Numbered from the stretch's first letter, positions 26,294-35,885 are shown. The stretch: 64,000 nt of DNA from Flammeovirgaceae bacterium UBA4465 (GCA_905182375.1 CAJJBF010000003.1:124001-188000); one strand, 5' to 3'. The notes: generated by a model from the letters alone, not told the origin. Numbers and translations are program-made.

Positions 26294-26725
26294 TCAGATC
26301 CTTGCTAAAAATGATACGGCCTCCAAAACATATTCCTCTTTGACATGAAACCCATAAATGTCGTTAAGAAAACCATCGTAAGTTTCGGCTACGACAGAGT
26401 AGGTATACCAGGTTTTCTGTGCACCATACCAATTGGTTTTTATGTCCCATTTTAATACTGCGTCTCTTACTACCCCAACACTATTGGTATTAGTAATCAT
26501 TATGGGTATTTCCAAAAAACTAGATTCAACTACCCAAGTAGTGCCAGTCATCTCTCCATTTCCATTGAGGCTGTACCCTACTTTAACACCACGAACATCT
26601 GTAATGGAATTATGCTGGCCGGGGATTCCATCAAAAGGGACGCCTAGGTCTCGTGCCCTTGGCTTCTGTCCTTAGGAAAAAAGAGCGGTAAGTAAGGAAA
26701 GTAAAAAGATAAATATAGGTTTCAT
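26294..26725 (-). pseudogene. P1-family peptidase (DmpA/D-aminopeptidase type), decayed remnant
   Basis: From an ATG at 26725 the minus strand reads a signal peptide, an in-frame TAA at 26674-26672 where relatives often have Gln, and then GQKPRARDLGVPFDGIPG and ITDVRGVKVG. It continues directly into YSLNGNGEMTGTTWVVES, ITNTNSVGVVRDAVLKW and ETYDGFLNDIYGFHVKEE before stopping at 26294. Compared with P1 peptidases, about 30 residues between VKVG and SLNGNGEM are missing and the catalytic C-terminal half is absent. This is a pseudogene with a nonsense codon, an internal deletion and a truncation. It fills most of the gap between gntP and recG. Confidence 0.75.
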
Positions 26726-26792
26726 ATGATTAAAGGTTAAATAACTCATATATCAAGGCAAACTCTGAACGCGTTATATCAGACAGAGGGGG

Positions 26793-28885
26793 TTAGCTGA
26801 TCTTACTCCAATTCACGGCACTTTTATTAAACGAAGCGATATGATTTTTGAGTATCTGATTTTCTGGAGCACGTAAAAAGGGATCCATTTTGAGTAGATC
26901 TGTGGCGGCATTTCTGGCCAAGTTTAAGATGTCCCCATCGGTAGATAGATCGGAAATAATTAAATCTAAGGCCCCACTTTGTTGGGTCCCCATTAGGTCT
27001 CCAGGTCCTCGAAGTTTTAAGTCAGTTTCAGCAATTCTGAAACCATCATTACTTTCTACGAGGGTTTGCATTCTTGTTTTGGCCTCTGAGGTCAACTTCA
27101 TTCCTGTTACGAGGAGGCAATAAGATTGTTCACCGCCGCGGCCTACCCGTCCTCTGAGTTGATGTAATTGAGAGAGGCCGAATCGCTCGGCACTTTCAAT
27201 GACCATAACGCTTGCATTGGGTACGTTTACACCGACCTCGATGACCGTTGTGGCAATCATGATGTGGGTTTCTCCCTTGGTAAATCGTTTCATTTCATAA
27301 TCCTTATCTGCAGATTTCATTTTCCCATGGCAGATGGATAAATATAATTGAGGAAATCGGCGAGCGATGCTTTCATAGCCATCCATGAGATCTTTATAAT
27401 CCATAGTGGCGGATTCTTCAATAAGGGGATATACAATATATACCTGGCGGCCTTTTTCAATTTCTTTTTCAATCAAGCTGAAAAGTTGAATGCGTTGGGC
27501 ATCTCTCATGTGCCTTGTAATAATAGGTTTTCGGCCTGCGGGTAATTGGTCTATGGTGGATATATCCAAATCTCCATAGAGTGTCATAGCCAAGGTTCTT
27601 GGAATGGGTGTAGCGGTCATGACTAAAATATGTGGGTAATAAGTTTTATTTTTATTCCAAAGTTTGGCTCTTTGAGCACTCCAAAGCGATGTTGCTCATC
27701 AATAACCGCCAAACCCAATTTTTTAAATTTGACTTTGTCTTCTATCAGGGCATGGGTCCCGATGAGTATTTTTAATTCACCAGAATCTAACCCCTCTTGA
27801 ATAGATGTCCGTTCAACTTTTTTGCTTGAGCCCGTGAGACACGCAATTTTAATTCCTAAAGGTTCCGCAAATTCTTTAAGCCCATGATAATGCTGTTCTG
27901 CTAAAATTTCTGTGGGGGCCATAAATGCACATTGCGTATCATTACCCACAGCAATGAGCATACACATGAATGCCACAATGGTTTTTCCACTTCCCACATC
28001 TCCTTGCACCAATCGATTCATTTGATGACCAGATCGAAAGTCAGCATAAATTTCTTTGATCACTTTTTTTTGAGCAGTGGTTAGACTAAAAGAAAGGTGG
28101 GTATGATAAAAATTATTAAGGAGCTCGCTGTTTTTGAAAGTGATTCCTTTAAACTTATCTATGCGGGCCAGTTTGAGAGTGATGAGGCGCAATTGAATAA
28201 AAAAAAGCTCTTCAAATTTTAATCGATATTGTGCTTTTTTAAGATTAATTTGATCTTTTGGGAAATGAATATGAATGAGCGAAAACTTTTTATCAATTAA
28301 AGAAAACTGCTCTCTAATAGCTGGGGGCAGTTTATCTTGAATGTGGGGAATTGCCTCTGCTAACAGCAATTTCATTATTTTGCTGATGGCTTTAGAATCT
28401 AAAAACCTTCTTTTGAGTTTCTCAGAAGTGTGATAGACGGGATGTAGAAATTGCTTATTGGGTGTGGTATTTCCTGAGGGTTCTATTTCTGGATGAGAGA
28501 GGCTGAAGCGTTGACTATATCGGATCGGCTTACCATAAACGACGTAGATCAGCCCGGGTTTAATTTTTTGTTGGATCCATTTGATACCTTGAAACCAAAT
28601 AAGATCTATTTCTCCGGTTTCATCTTGAAACTTCCCTATCAATCTTTGTTTTCGGCCGACTCCGATCGTTTCAAAACGGACTATTTTTCCTATTATTTGT
28701 GCACTGCCCAATCCATCAGTTAATGAAGAAATTTTGTGGAATGTGGTACGATCTTCATAGCGAAAAGGAAAATGTTGTAGCAAGTCTCCATAATTGAAGT
28801 AGCCCAATTCTTTATTAATTAAAGCGGCTTTTTCAGGACCGATGCCCTTTAAGAATTCTATTGATTTATGAAAAAAACCAGCCAT
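26793..28885 (-). pseudogene. recG: ATP-dependent DNA helicase RecG, split by a one-base frameshift
   Basis: Two frames form one RecG of about 697 residues. The N-terminal part (28885-27623) holds the wedge/OB domain and helicase domain 1 with Walker A GDVGSGKT and VIDEQHRFGV. The C-terminal part (27620-26793) begins VMTATPIPRTLAMTLYGDLD and has QLRGRVGRGGEQSYCLL. At about 27679 the minus strand reads GTG-CT-CAAAGAGCC. Adding one base gives the expected VLQRAKLWNKNK and joins the halves, so a single base appears lost. RecG reverses stalled replication forks. Because the rest is well conserved, sequencing error is likely; if real, the helicase is inactive. Confidence 0.88.
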
Positions 28886-28933
28886 CTAAATGGTGTCCTA
28901 AAAAGATAGGGATAATTTTAAAGCGTGTGGTGA

Positions 28934-29503
28934 TCATTCATTCCATTCTAAGGTATTCAGTAAATGTACCAAATCAGATTTAATAAACGCTATGGAAGGG
29001 GCCAAGGAATCATTTTTTGTACTCATATTGAAATACAAAGCACCCCGTAAAAAATGGGTAACGCTGTCGGTTATGTGAAATTGAAAAGGACTGGGGACTT
29101 CTCCACTTAATTCGCTCACAGAGGCGACATTTCCATTTTTAAGGAAAAGGATTTTTTCGTCAATCGCGGTTGCTTTTACTTGATGCTTACCCGTAAGCCT
29201 AAAACTATCGTTTAGATAATCTTGAACCGAGGAGTCACTATTAATAGGTTTATAGGTGAGTTGGACATTGGCATCAAAATAGGGATAATAAATATGGATC
29301 CAGTTGGGCTCTGCGATCCAACTGGTATCTTTCAAGATTTTGGCATGAGTGGAGTATTCAAAGGTGTAAGGGCGTATGCCGTCAAGGGGAGTGTAGGAAA
29401 CTGAAGGCAAAATAATACGATTGTATCCCTTCGGTTTAGGGAGATAATGGGTTTCACAAGACCAAAAAAGAAAAAAAAGGATCAATGATGAGTAGTTTTT
29501 CAT
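28934..29503 (-). CDS. gldD: Gliding motility lipoprotein GldD
   Basis: A 189-residue lipoprotein with signal SLILFFLFWSC and the GldD hallmark right after it: YLPKPKGYNRIILPS. Further family-like stretches are PNWIHIYYPYFDANVQLTYKPI, SPFQFHITDSVTHFLRGALYFN and a C-terminal SDLVHLLNTLEW. GldD is required for gliding and chitin use in Flavobacterium, probably at the cell envelope with GldE and the type 9 secretion machinery. It is followed upstream (34 bases) by gldE, the conserved pairing. Confidence 0.9.
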   Translation of the reverse strand: MKNYSSLILFFLFWSCETHYLPKPKGYNRIILPSVSYTPLDGIRPYTFEYSTHAKILKDTSWIAEPNWIHIYYPYFDANVQLTYKPINSDSSVQDYLNDSFRLTGKHQVKATAIDEKILFLKNGNVASVSELSGEVPSPFQFHITDSVTHFLRGALYFNMSTKNDSLAPSIAFIKSDLVHLLNTLEWNE

Positions 29504-29536
29504 AATTTCCTAAACACGTCGAATCTCTTTTATTAC

Positions 29537-30814
29537 TCAAGATACAAAGATCTCTATTGAAAATAAAAACTTACCTACTTCAATTTTCTCATTCGAACGA
29601 GGGAGATTCTTGTTTATTTCTAACAGCAAACCTCCCAAGCTTTCACTTTCACCTTTAATTTCGTCAAAGACGTCGGCCTCTTCTGACATGATTTTACAAA
29701 AATCATTGAGCGAGGTTTTACCTTCAAATATGGCAGTATTGTCATCTATCTTTTTATAATCTGCATCTAAAGCCTCATCGAATTCGTCATTGATTTCCCC
29801 TACGATTTCTTCAATGATATCTTCCATAGTAATTAAGCCTTCGGTGCCCCCATATTCGTCAATAACAATGGCCATATGAACCTGCTTTTCTTGAAAATCT
29901 TTAAAGAGCGCGTCAATTTTCTTACTTTCAGGGATGAAATAGACGGGCCGTAGGAACTGTTGCCAATGGAAATCTTCTTCTTCATGAAGAAAGGGTAGCA
30001 TGTCCTTGATGTACAATAAGCCTTCTATTTTATCAATGTTTTCGACATAAACGGGGATCCTTGAAAATCCTGTTTTGTTGATTTGATCCATTAACTCATG
30101 GAAATCACTAGACCGGTCAATTGCTGAAATATCAACTCTAGAACGCATGATTTGTTTTACTGAAAGGGTTCCAAAATTAACAATCCCCTTAAGGATTCCT
30201 TTCTCTTCTTTGCTGACATTTTGCTCTGAGGTGATGTCTAAAGCTTGATTGAGCTCTTCAACGGAGAGATTATAACCTTTCTTTTTGATCCGTTTTTCAA
30301 TAAAACTACTCAGACCAATGAGGAGCCATGAGAGTGGTTTTAATAGACGATTAAAAAACCAGATGTAAGGGAGGCAGAAACGCGCAAACTTTTGTGGTTG
30401 ATGTGCGGCAGAAATTTTGGGAACAATTTCCCCGAAAAAAATAATCAATATAGAAATGACGGTAGTAAGCGCGATCAACACGACACCTTCAGCTTCTTTT
30501 TTACCGACCATCTGCCAGGAGGCATAAGTCGAAAGGGTTACAATGAATACATTAAAAAGGTTATTGAGGATCAAGATGGTGGCCAACAACTGATATGGAG
30601 ATTTTAATAGCATTTTTATTTTATGATCTGAGGGCTCCTCTTCGTCGAAGACCGTCTTATCAAGCGAAAAAAAGGCAACCTCAGCGCCTGAAATTAGGCC
30701 TGACAATGCCAATAAAATTAAAATTAGGAAACCAAAGCCCCAATAAAAGGAACTCGAAAGGGTTACAAATTCCATCAAGATTATCGACGGAGGTTCATCT
30801 ATTGAGGATACCAA
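29537..30814 (-). CDS. gldE: Gliding motility-associated protein GldE (CNNM/CBS family)
   Basis: A 425-residue inner-membrane protein with a CNNM domain (about residues 15-190, four hydrophobic stretches such as LILILLALSGLISGAEVAFF). A CBS pair follows (about 215-345; MRSRVDISAI, VIDEYGGTEGLITMEDIIEEIVGE), then a C-terminal domain with SLGGLLLEI. The family is that of the CNNM protein at 17945, but the position directly before gldD marks it as GldE. The next upstream gene is ssb, as in many Bacteroidota. It is predicted to act in gliding, perhaps through ion balance. Confidence 0.9.
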   Translation of the reverse strand: MVSSIDEPPSIILMEFVTLSSSFYWGFGFLILILLALSGLISGAEVAFFSLDKTVFDEEEPSDHKIKMLLKSPYQLLATILILNNLFNVFIVTLSTYASWQMVGKKEAEGVVLIALTTVISILIIFFGEIVPKISAAHQPQKFARFCLPYIWFFNRLLKPLSWLLIGLSSFIEKRIKKKGYNLSVEELNQALDITSEQNVSKEEKGILKGIVNFGTLSVKQIMRSRVDISAIDRSSDFHELMDQINKTGFSRIPVYVENIDKIEGLLYIKDMLPFLHEEEDFHWQQFLRPVYFIPESKKIDALFKDFQEKQVHMAIVIDEYGGTEGLITMEDIIEEIVGEINDEFDEALDADYKKIDDNTAIFEGKTSLNDFCKIMSEEADVFDEIKGESESLGGLLLEINKNLPRSNEKIEVGKFLFSIEIFVS

Positions 30815-30835
30815 GTATTGTTTGTTTCATGAAAA

Positions 30836-31285
30836 TTAAAAGGGAAGATCATCGGACGCTGTTTCCGCAGTTGGACTAGCGGGAGGAGATGCTGCGGGAT
30901 TGTTATCAACAGGACTACGTTGTTCTGGAGCTACACCACTGGTTCCGGGAGTCCCTCCACCACCCAACATGGTCATGTTTTGTACCCTTATTCGGGTCCT
31001 GTATTTGTTGTTCCCTTGATCATCTTGCCAACTGTCTGTTTTAATTTTACCCTCTACGTAAATGCTTTTTCCTTTAGTTAAGTATTGCTCAGCAATTTTT
31101 GCCAATCCATCCCAAAGTTCCAAATCATGCCACTCAGTATTTTCAACTTTGTTGCCATTGCGATCTTTGTAATTTTCGGTAGTGGCGAGGGTCAAATTGG
31201 CCACCACTTTGTTGTTATCTAGGTACCTCACTTCAGGATCTTTTCCTAAGTTTCCAACGAGAATTACTTTATTTACTCCAGCCAT
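30836..31285 (-). CDS. ssb: Single-stranded DNA-binding protein
   Basis: A 149-residue SSB. The OB fold (about 1-108) begins MAGVNKVILVGNLGKDPEVRY and contains WHDLELWDGLAKIAEQYLTKGKSIYVEG. A disordered proline/glycine/alanine linker follows, then the acidic C-terminal tip DDLPF that recruits repair proteins. It is encoded 13 bases downstream of mutY and just upstream of gldE, so DNA repair and gliding genes share this run (mutY-ssb-gldE-gldD). Confidence 0.95.
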   Translation of the reverse strand: MAGVNKVILVGNLGKDPEVRYLDNNKVVANLTLATTENYKDRNGNKVENTEWHDLELWDGLAKIAEQYLTKGKSIYVEGKIKTDSWQDDQGNNKYRTRIRVQNMTMLGGGGTPGTSGVAPEQRSPVDNNPAASPPASPTAETASDDLPF

Positions 31286-31298
31286 GATATAAAAATAA

Positions 31299-32303
31299 TT
31301 AAAATTTTACTTGAGCCAAATAATTGACAATGAGTTTTGGTTTTGGTAAAGTTACCAATTCGTCAAGATTGAAAACAGTTAAATTTAATTTTTTCGCAAT
31401 TTCGGATAATTGGAAAGTACTTGAAACCTCAATTTGTGTGAACCAGGCCTTGATATTTTGATGGGTTAACTTGTGGCTGATAGGGCCATAGGAGGCTTTT
31501 TCGTTGTGATCTCGGTCAATTGAGGCAACGCTGAAAAGATCTGTAGGGGTTGAATAAAAGTCCCAAAGCCCTTCCCAGATATCCCCATTTATTCTTTTAT
31601 TTAAGCAGATTTTATGCTCATAGGTAAAAATCCAATAATGTAATTTACGCGCTTGAATTTTAATTTTCTTTGCTTTTACGGGTAAAAGATGTTGTGTTTT
31701 TTCTCTGAAGGATTGGCAATGATATTGTAAATGACAGTTCTCGCATTGTGGACGAGGAGTGCAAACGAGGGCTCCAAACTCCATCATCGCTTGATTAAAA
31801 TCACCCGGGCTTGAAGAAGGCATGATGTGGGCGATGGTTTGTTCAAAAATTTTCCGAGTGCTTCCCTTGCCGATGTCTTCCTGAATACCAAAAAGGCGCG
31901 AAATCAATCTAAAAACGTTACCGTCTACCACGGGTACCTTTTCATGGAAGCAGATGGAAGCGATCGCCGCGGCTGTGTAAGGCCCAATACCTTTTAATTT
32001 GAGCAGTTCGCCATATGAATCAGGAAAAATACCTCCGTATTCCTGGGTAACCTGTTGTGCTGCTTTATGTAAATTTCTGGCACGACTGTAATAACCAAGT
32101 CCCTCCCATAATTTTAATATTTCTTGTTCAGAGGCTTTGGCGAGCGCATGCACGGTAGGATAAGCGTTGATGAATTTTTCGTAATAAGGTGTGCCTTGAG
32201 CTACGCGGGTTTGTTGTAGGATGATTTCAGATAGCCAAACCGTATAAGGGTTGCGCGTGGCCCGCCAAGGTAAATCTCTCTTTTCCCTTGAATACCAATT
32301 CAT
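31299..32303 (-). CDS. mutY: A/G-specific adenine glycosylase MutY
   Basis: A 334-residue glycosylase that removes adenine mispaired with 8-oxoguanine. Blocks are RDLPWRATRNPYTVWLSEIILQQTRV, the HhH motif LKGIGPYTAAAIASICF, VPVVDGNVFRLISRLFG with the catalytic Asp, and an iron-sulfur cysteine set in CTPRPQCENCHLQYHC. The first cysteine spacing there is x5 rather than the common x6, a small oddity that might be real or a 3-base slip. The C-terminal MutT-like domain reads 8-oxoG. It is the first gene of the minus-strand run. Confidence 0.93.
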   Translation of the reverse strand: MNWYSREKRDLPWRATRNPYTVWLSEIILQQTRVAQGTPYYEKFINAYPTVHALAKASEQEILKLWEGLGYYSRARNLHKAAQQVTQEYGGIFPDSYGELLKLKGIGPYTAAAIASICFHEKVPVVDGNVFRLISRLFGIQEDIGKGSTRKIFEQTIAHIMPSSSPGDFNQAMMEFGALVCTPRPQCENCHLQYHCQSFREKTQHLLPVKAKKIKIQARKLHYWIFTYEHKICLNKRINGDIWEGLWDFYSTPTDLFSVASIDRDHNEKASYGPISHKLTHQNIKAWFTQIEVSSTFQLSEIAKKLNLTVFNLDELVTLPKPKLIVNYLAQVKF

Positions 32304-32367
32304 TAATGAAGAAGTTATTTGAATTTTGATGATATTATTTGGGGTTTTTGATTTTCTAGAGAATACA

Positions 32368-32398
32368 TTTGTACCGCAGACTTACAAATGTAAATTTG
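32368..32398 (+). promoter_or_regulatory. Bacteroidota-type promoter for HU gene
   Basis: TTTG at 32368-32371, 19 bases, then TAAATTTG at 32391-32398: an exact match to the TTTG-N19-TAnnTTTG consensus. Transcription would begin near 32405, giving a leader of about 38 bases before the GTG start. A second -7-like box TACATTTG (32364-32371) overlaps the -33 element. Confidence 0.7.
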
Positions 32399-32442
32399 AA
32401 GTTCTTAATAAAACAATGGTTGACAAATAAAATGACATTATT

Positions 32443-32733
32443 GTGACGAAAGCAGATGTAATAAACGAAATAAGTGAAAAGACAGGGATCGATAAATTAG
32501 ACGTTCAGGCATCGGTAGAGGCCTTCTTTTCTGTAGTGAAAACCTCGATGACCGACGGGAAAAATATATATGTGAGGGGATTTGGTAGTTTTGTGAACAA
32601 AAAACGCGCAAAAAAGATTGCCAGAAACATATCTAAAAATACGGCAATTGTCATTGAGGAGCATTATATCCCGAGCTTTAAGCCGTCTAAAATTTTCATT
32701 GACAAGATCAAGAGGAACGTAACGTCTGCGTAA
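32443..32733 (+). CDS. HU/IHF-family DNA-binding protein
   Basis: A 96-residue nucleoid protein starting with GTG at 32443. It has the HU N-terminal helices (TKADVINEISEKTGIDKLDV, VEAFFSVVKTSM), the beta-arm entry GKNIYVRGFGSFVNKKRAKKIARNI and the SFKPSKIFIDKIK end. It bends and packs DNA as a dimer. A strong consensus promoter precedes it, divergent from mutY. A TPR gene follows after 18 bases. Confidence 0.92.
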   Translation: MTKADVINEISEKTGIDKLDVQASVEAFFSVVKTSMTDGKNIYVRGFGSFVNKKRAKKIARNISKNTAIVIEEHYIPSFKPSKIFIDKIKRNVTSA

Positions 32734-32751
32734 AAGGAAAGCTGATAGCGG

Positions 32752-33528
32752 ATGAATAAGTATCTTATTTCACTAACAATTGCAGGGATGGCAGCCGTCT
32801 TTTTACTCTATCAACTGCCGCGCACAGCAGTGAAAAATGAGGGTGAGAGCAGTGTAGAATCACATTCTTTTAATATGTCCAATGAAGACGCAGCTGCAAT
32901 TACTTCACTGAAGAACTTTACGAAAGGGGAAATATCGAAAAATTACATTAACTTTGCAGACTCTTTAGCGAAATACTATTTAAAGTATGGATTTTTGGAT
33001 AGTGCCAAAAATGTTACTATAAAATTCTTGCAGAGAGACAGTTCTTTACAAACACAGAAAAAAGCGGCAGCATTATTATATGCTTCATACGAGCGTGCCT
33101 CTAACATGAAAGAAGCAGCCGTATATGCCCTAGAGGCCCGGAAAGTTTTGACTTTGATCACTCAAAGGGAGGTAGATAATTTATCCGCCAAGACAAAGTT
33201 AGCCATGACCCTAGTGACAACGGAAAACCCTATGTCAGGGATTATGATGTTGAGGGAAGTGGTAGAAAAAGACCCAGAGAACAGAGAAGCCCTTTTAAGT
33301 TTAGGTCTTTTGTCCATTCAATCAGGACAATATGAGCGAGGTGTTAAAAGGTTTGAAAAGTTGATTGCGTTGAAAGAAGATGATTATGAGGCCATGTTAT
33401 ACATGGGCGTTTGTTTGTTAGAGATTAACAAACCTAAGGAATCATCGGAATTATTTACAAGAATTGTAGCTGCAGAAGATGCTGATCCAGCTTTAAAGTC
33501 TGCAGCAGCAGAATATTTAGAAAATTAA
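32752..33528 (+). CDS. Membrane-anchored TPR protein
   Basis: A 258-residue protein with an N-terminal membrane anchor or uncleaved signal (residues 4-23, YLISLTIAGMAAVFLLYQL) and TPR repeats toward the C-terminus (REALLSLGLLSIQSGQYERG, DDYEAMLYMGVCLLEINKPKE). It lies between the HU gene and the tiny basic gene at 33550, followed by rng; this neighbourhood recurs in Cytophagales. Function is unknown, and partner binding through TPRs is presumed. Confidence 0.75.
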   Translation: MNKYLISLTIAGMAAVFLLYQLPRTAVKNEGESSVESHSFNMSNEDAAAITSLKNFTKGEISKNYINFADSLAKYYLKYGFLDSAKNVTIKFLQRDSSLQTQKKAAALLYASYERASNMKEAAVYALEARKVLTLITQREVDNLSAKTKLAMTLVTTENPMSGIMMLREVVEKDPENREALLSLGLLSIQSGQYERGVKRFEKLIALKEDDYEAMLYMGVCLLEINKPKESSELFTRIVAAEDADPALKSAAAEYLEN

Positions 33529-33549
33529 TAATACTTAAATTAAAAGAAT

Positions 33550-33639
33550 ATGCCTTGCGGTAAAAAAAGAAAAAGACATAAAATCTCTACACACAAGAGA
33601 AAGAAAAGGTTAAGAAAGAATAGACATAAAAAGAAGTAG
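33550..33639 (+). CDS. 29-residue basic protein, AURKAIP1/COX24-like (ribosome-associated family)
   Basis: A very short gene: ATG at 33550, TAG at 33637-33639, product MPCGKKRKRHKISTHKRKKR continuing to LRKNRHKKK. More than half the residues are Lys, Arg or His. The GKKRKRHKxxTHKRKKRLRK pattern is that of the small AURKAIP1/COX24 domain protein often annotated in Bacteroidota, related to a mitochondrial ribosome-associated protein. It lies 21 bases after the TPR gene and 19 bases before rng. A ribosomal role is inferred from the family and its charge. Confidence 0.8.
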   Translation: MPCGKKRKRHKISTHKRKKRLRKNRHKKK

Positions 33640-33658
33640 ACATTTAATCTGAAAAATT

Positions 33659-35209
33659 GTGAGTAATGAATTAGTAATAAATTCAACTCAAAACGGATGT
33701 CGAATAGCTCTTTTAAATGATAGAAGATTGATTGAATTTCACCAAGAAAACGGTGGAAATCAATTCAATGTTGGAGATATTTACTTAGGTACGGTACGAA
33801 AAGTGGTTCAAGGTCTCAATGCAGGTTTCATTGATATCGGTTATGAAAAAGACGCCTTTCTACATTACCTCGACTTAGGACCACAAATCCAGTCACTGAA
33901 TAAATTTACGCAGCTGATTCAAAGTAAAAAAGAGATCAGCACCAAGCTCACTGGGTTCAGAAATGAGGCCGATATTGATAAGTTTGGTAAAATAGGACAG
34001 GTTCTAACAAAGAACCAAAAAATCCTTGTTCAGGTTGTAAAGGAACCCATATCAACAAAGGGCCCGAGATTATCGTGCGAGTTGTCAATAGCAGGACGCT
34101 ATTTAGTTTTAGTACCATTTTCGAATGCAGTTAATGTATCAAAGAAAATAGGGAATTCTAATGAAAGGAAGCGCTTGGCGCGTCTGATCAGTTCAATCAA
34201 GCCAGAAAATTTTGGAGTGATCATCCGTACCGTAGCTACGGGAAAAGATGTTAAAGAGCTTGATACAGATCTTCAAAACTTGGTACAAATTTGGCAAAGA
34301 GGCATTGAAAAACTCAAGAAGTCCAAACCCAAGGATAAAATTATCGGAGAGGTAAGTCGAACGAATTCTATTGTTAGAGATGTACTTAACGAGACGTTTG
34401 ATAGCATTACCATTGATAACAAAGACTTATTTGAAGAGATCAAAAGTTACATCAAAACCATTGCTCCAGATAAAGAGAAACTGTTACGTCTACATCAATC
34501 AAAAGCCAAAATTTTTGAAATTTTTGGTGTTGAAAAACAGCTAAAAACCTCATTTGGAAAATCAGTCACCGTGGCTGATGGTGGTTATTTGATCATTGAG
34601 CACACCGAGGCATTGCATGTTATTGATGTGAACAGCGGGAATAAATCTAATCGCGAGGAAGATCAGGAAACCACTGCGTTGACAGTTAATGTTGAAGCGG
34701 CTAAAGAAATCGCTCGTCAGTTGCGATTGCGTGATATGGGCGGAATCATTGTCGTGGATTTTATAGATATGCGCAAGATTGAAAACAAGCGCAAAGTCTA
34801 TTCAACGATGATTGAGGCAATGGAAGGGGATCGTTCGAAGCATACCATTTTACCCTTGTCAAAGTTTGGTTTATTACAAATTACGCGACAAAGGGTAAGA
34901 CCAGAAGTAAATATCATTACCAAAGAACAATGTCCTTCTTGTGCGGGCACAGGGAAGATAACAGCATCCATTTTGATTGCAGATCAAATTGAGGAGACCT
35001 TGATGCATTTGTTTAAGAAGCAGAACGAGAAAAAGGTGACCTTAGTGGTACACCCCTACTTAAGTGCTTACTTTACTGAAGGGATCATTTCTCGACGCAC
35101 TAAATGGTTTTTAGGTTTGATGAAATGGGTCAATGTCATTTCAGATTCGTCTTTGGCACTGAATGAGTATCAATTTCTAAATACCAACGGTGAAGCCATT
35201 CAGACTTAG
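33659..35209 (+). CDS. rng: Ribonuclease E/G family protein
   Basis: A 516-residue RNase G-type endonuclease starting with GTG at 33659. An S1 RNA-binding domain (about residues 38-130; VGDIYLGTVRKVVQGLNAGFIDIGYEKDAFL) leads into the RNase H-like and DNase I-like catalytic region. That region has the acidic pair VIDVNSGN and the DxxD block IIVVDFIDMRKIENK. The zinc-link motif CPSCAGTGKI closes the core. It lacks the long degradosome scaffold of RNase E. It processes rRNA and mRNA. It is convergent with the following OMP gene (4-base overlap). Confidence 0.93.
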   Translation: MSNELVINSTQNGCRIALLNDRRLIEFHQENGGNQFNVGDIYLGTVRKVVQGLNAGFIDIGYEKDAFLHYLDLGPQIQSLNKFTQLIQSKKEISTKLTGFRNEADIDKFGKIGQVLTKNQKILVQVVKEPISTKGPRLSCELSIAGRYLVLVPFSNAVNVSKKIGNSNERKRLARLISSIKPENFGVIIRTVATGKDVKELDTDLQNLVQIWQRGIEKLKKSKPKDKIIGEVSRTNSIVRDVLNETFDSITIDNKDLFEEIKSYIKTIAPDKEKLLRLHQSKAKIFEIFGVEKQLKTSFGKSVTVADGGYLIIEHTEALHVIDVNSGNKSNREEDQETTALTVNVEAAKEIARQLRLRDMGGIIVVDFIDMRKIENKRKVYSTMIEAMEGDRSKHTILPLSKFGLLQITRQRVRPEVNIITKEQCPSCAGTGKITASILIADQIEETLMHLFKKQNEKKVTLVVHPYLSAYFTEGIISRRTKWFLGLMKWVNVISDSSLALNEYQFLNTNGEAIQT

Positions 35210-35850
35210 AATTTCATACCAACATCAATACTGACAATTTGATTTCTAATGACGAGGGGATATTTGGGATTGGTTTGATTAATGATGTTAATCAACCCTT
35301 TTTGCAGGCTGATACCGGCAAAAAACAGGGTATTTATGCCTAATCGGTATTCTATGCCTGTGCCTATGATTGCTGCAGTATCGAAAAAGTTAAATTTCGA
35401 GATGAATTCATAATCTTCGTTCAAGGCTTGTTCGAAAATTTTGAATTCAAGGGCTAAGCCAACTTGAAAAAACAAACTCATGTCTGGTGCGATTTCATTG
35501 GTGAATAGCTTTAGAGATAAGGGAACCTGAAGATAATTAAGATCGTAGGATTCAAAGGGATTTGTGGGTGCGGTGCCGCCATCTTCTTCTTCTAGATTGA
35601 TGCTGACCCTTTTGGGTAGAAAAATCAAACCGGAACTTAAAAAGTAGGTATCGGTAAACGGATGATCTACAATGAGGCCGATCGACATTCTGGTGGCTGT
35701 TTTCCCTTGGAAAACGTCTAATTGATCTGACTTTAATGAGATCTTGTGCGATGAAAATAAGGGGGAAAATTTCAATCCGAGCTTGGTTTGCGAAAAACAG
35801 GCCAGGGCTCCAAGTAAAATAAATGATAGGAAAAGAAGTGACTTTCTCAT
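35206..35850 (-). CDS. Outer-membrane beta-barrel protein (PorT-like family)
   Basis: From the ATG at 35850 the product is 214 residues with a clear signal peptide (SLLFLSFILLGALACFSQ) followed by KLGLKFSPLFSSHKIS. It has repeated amphipathic strands (YFLSSGLIFLPKRVSI, LNYLQVPLSLKLFTNE, GTGIEYRLGINTLFFAGISL) and ends in SIDVGMKF, with a terminal Phe typical of barrel proteins. The LQVPLSLK motif is common in PorT-like and OMP_b-brl_2 proteins of Bacteroidota. It is not clearly PorT itself. An in-frame ATG at 35874 would add a non-signal extension. It is divergent from gldB (35 bases between starts). Confidence 0.8.
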   Translation of the reverse strand: MRKSLLFLSFILLGALACFSQTKLGLKFSPLFSSHKISLKSDQLDVFQGKTATRMSIGLIVDHPFTDTYFLSSGLIFLPKRVSINLEEEDGGTAPTNPFESYDLNYLQVPLSLKLFTNEIAPDMSLFFQVGLALEFKIFEQALNEDYEFISKFNFFDTAAIIGTGIEYRLGINTLFFAGISLQKGLINIINQTNPKYPLVIRNQIVSIDVGMKF

Positions 35851-35885
35851 CGAAATTATGTTAATTTTCTCCAAAAATAGTACTT

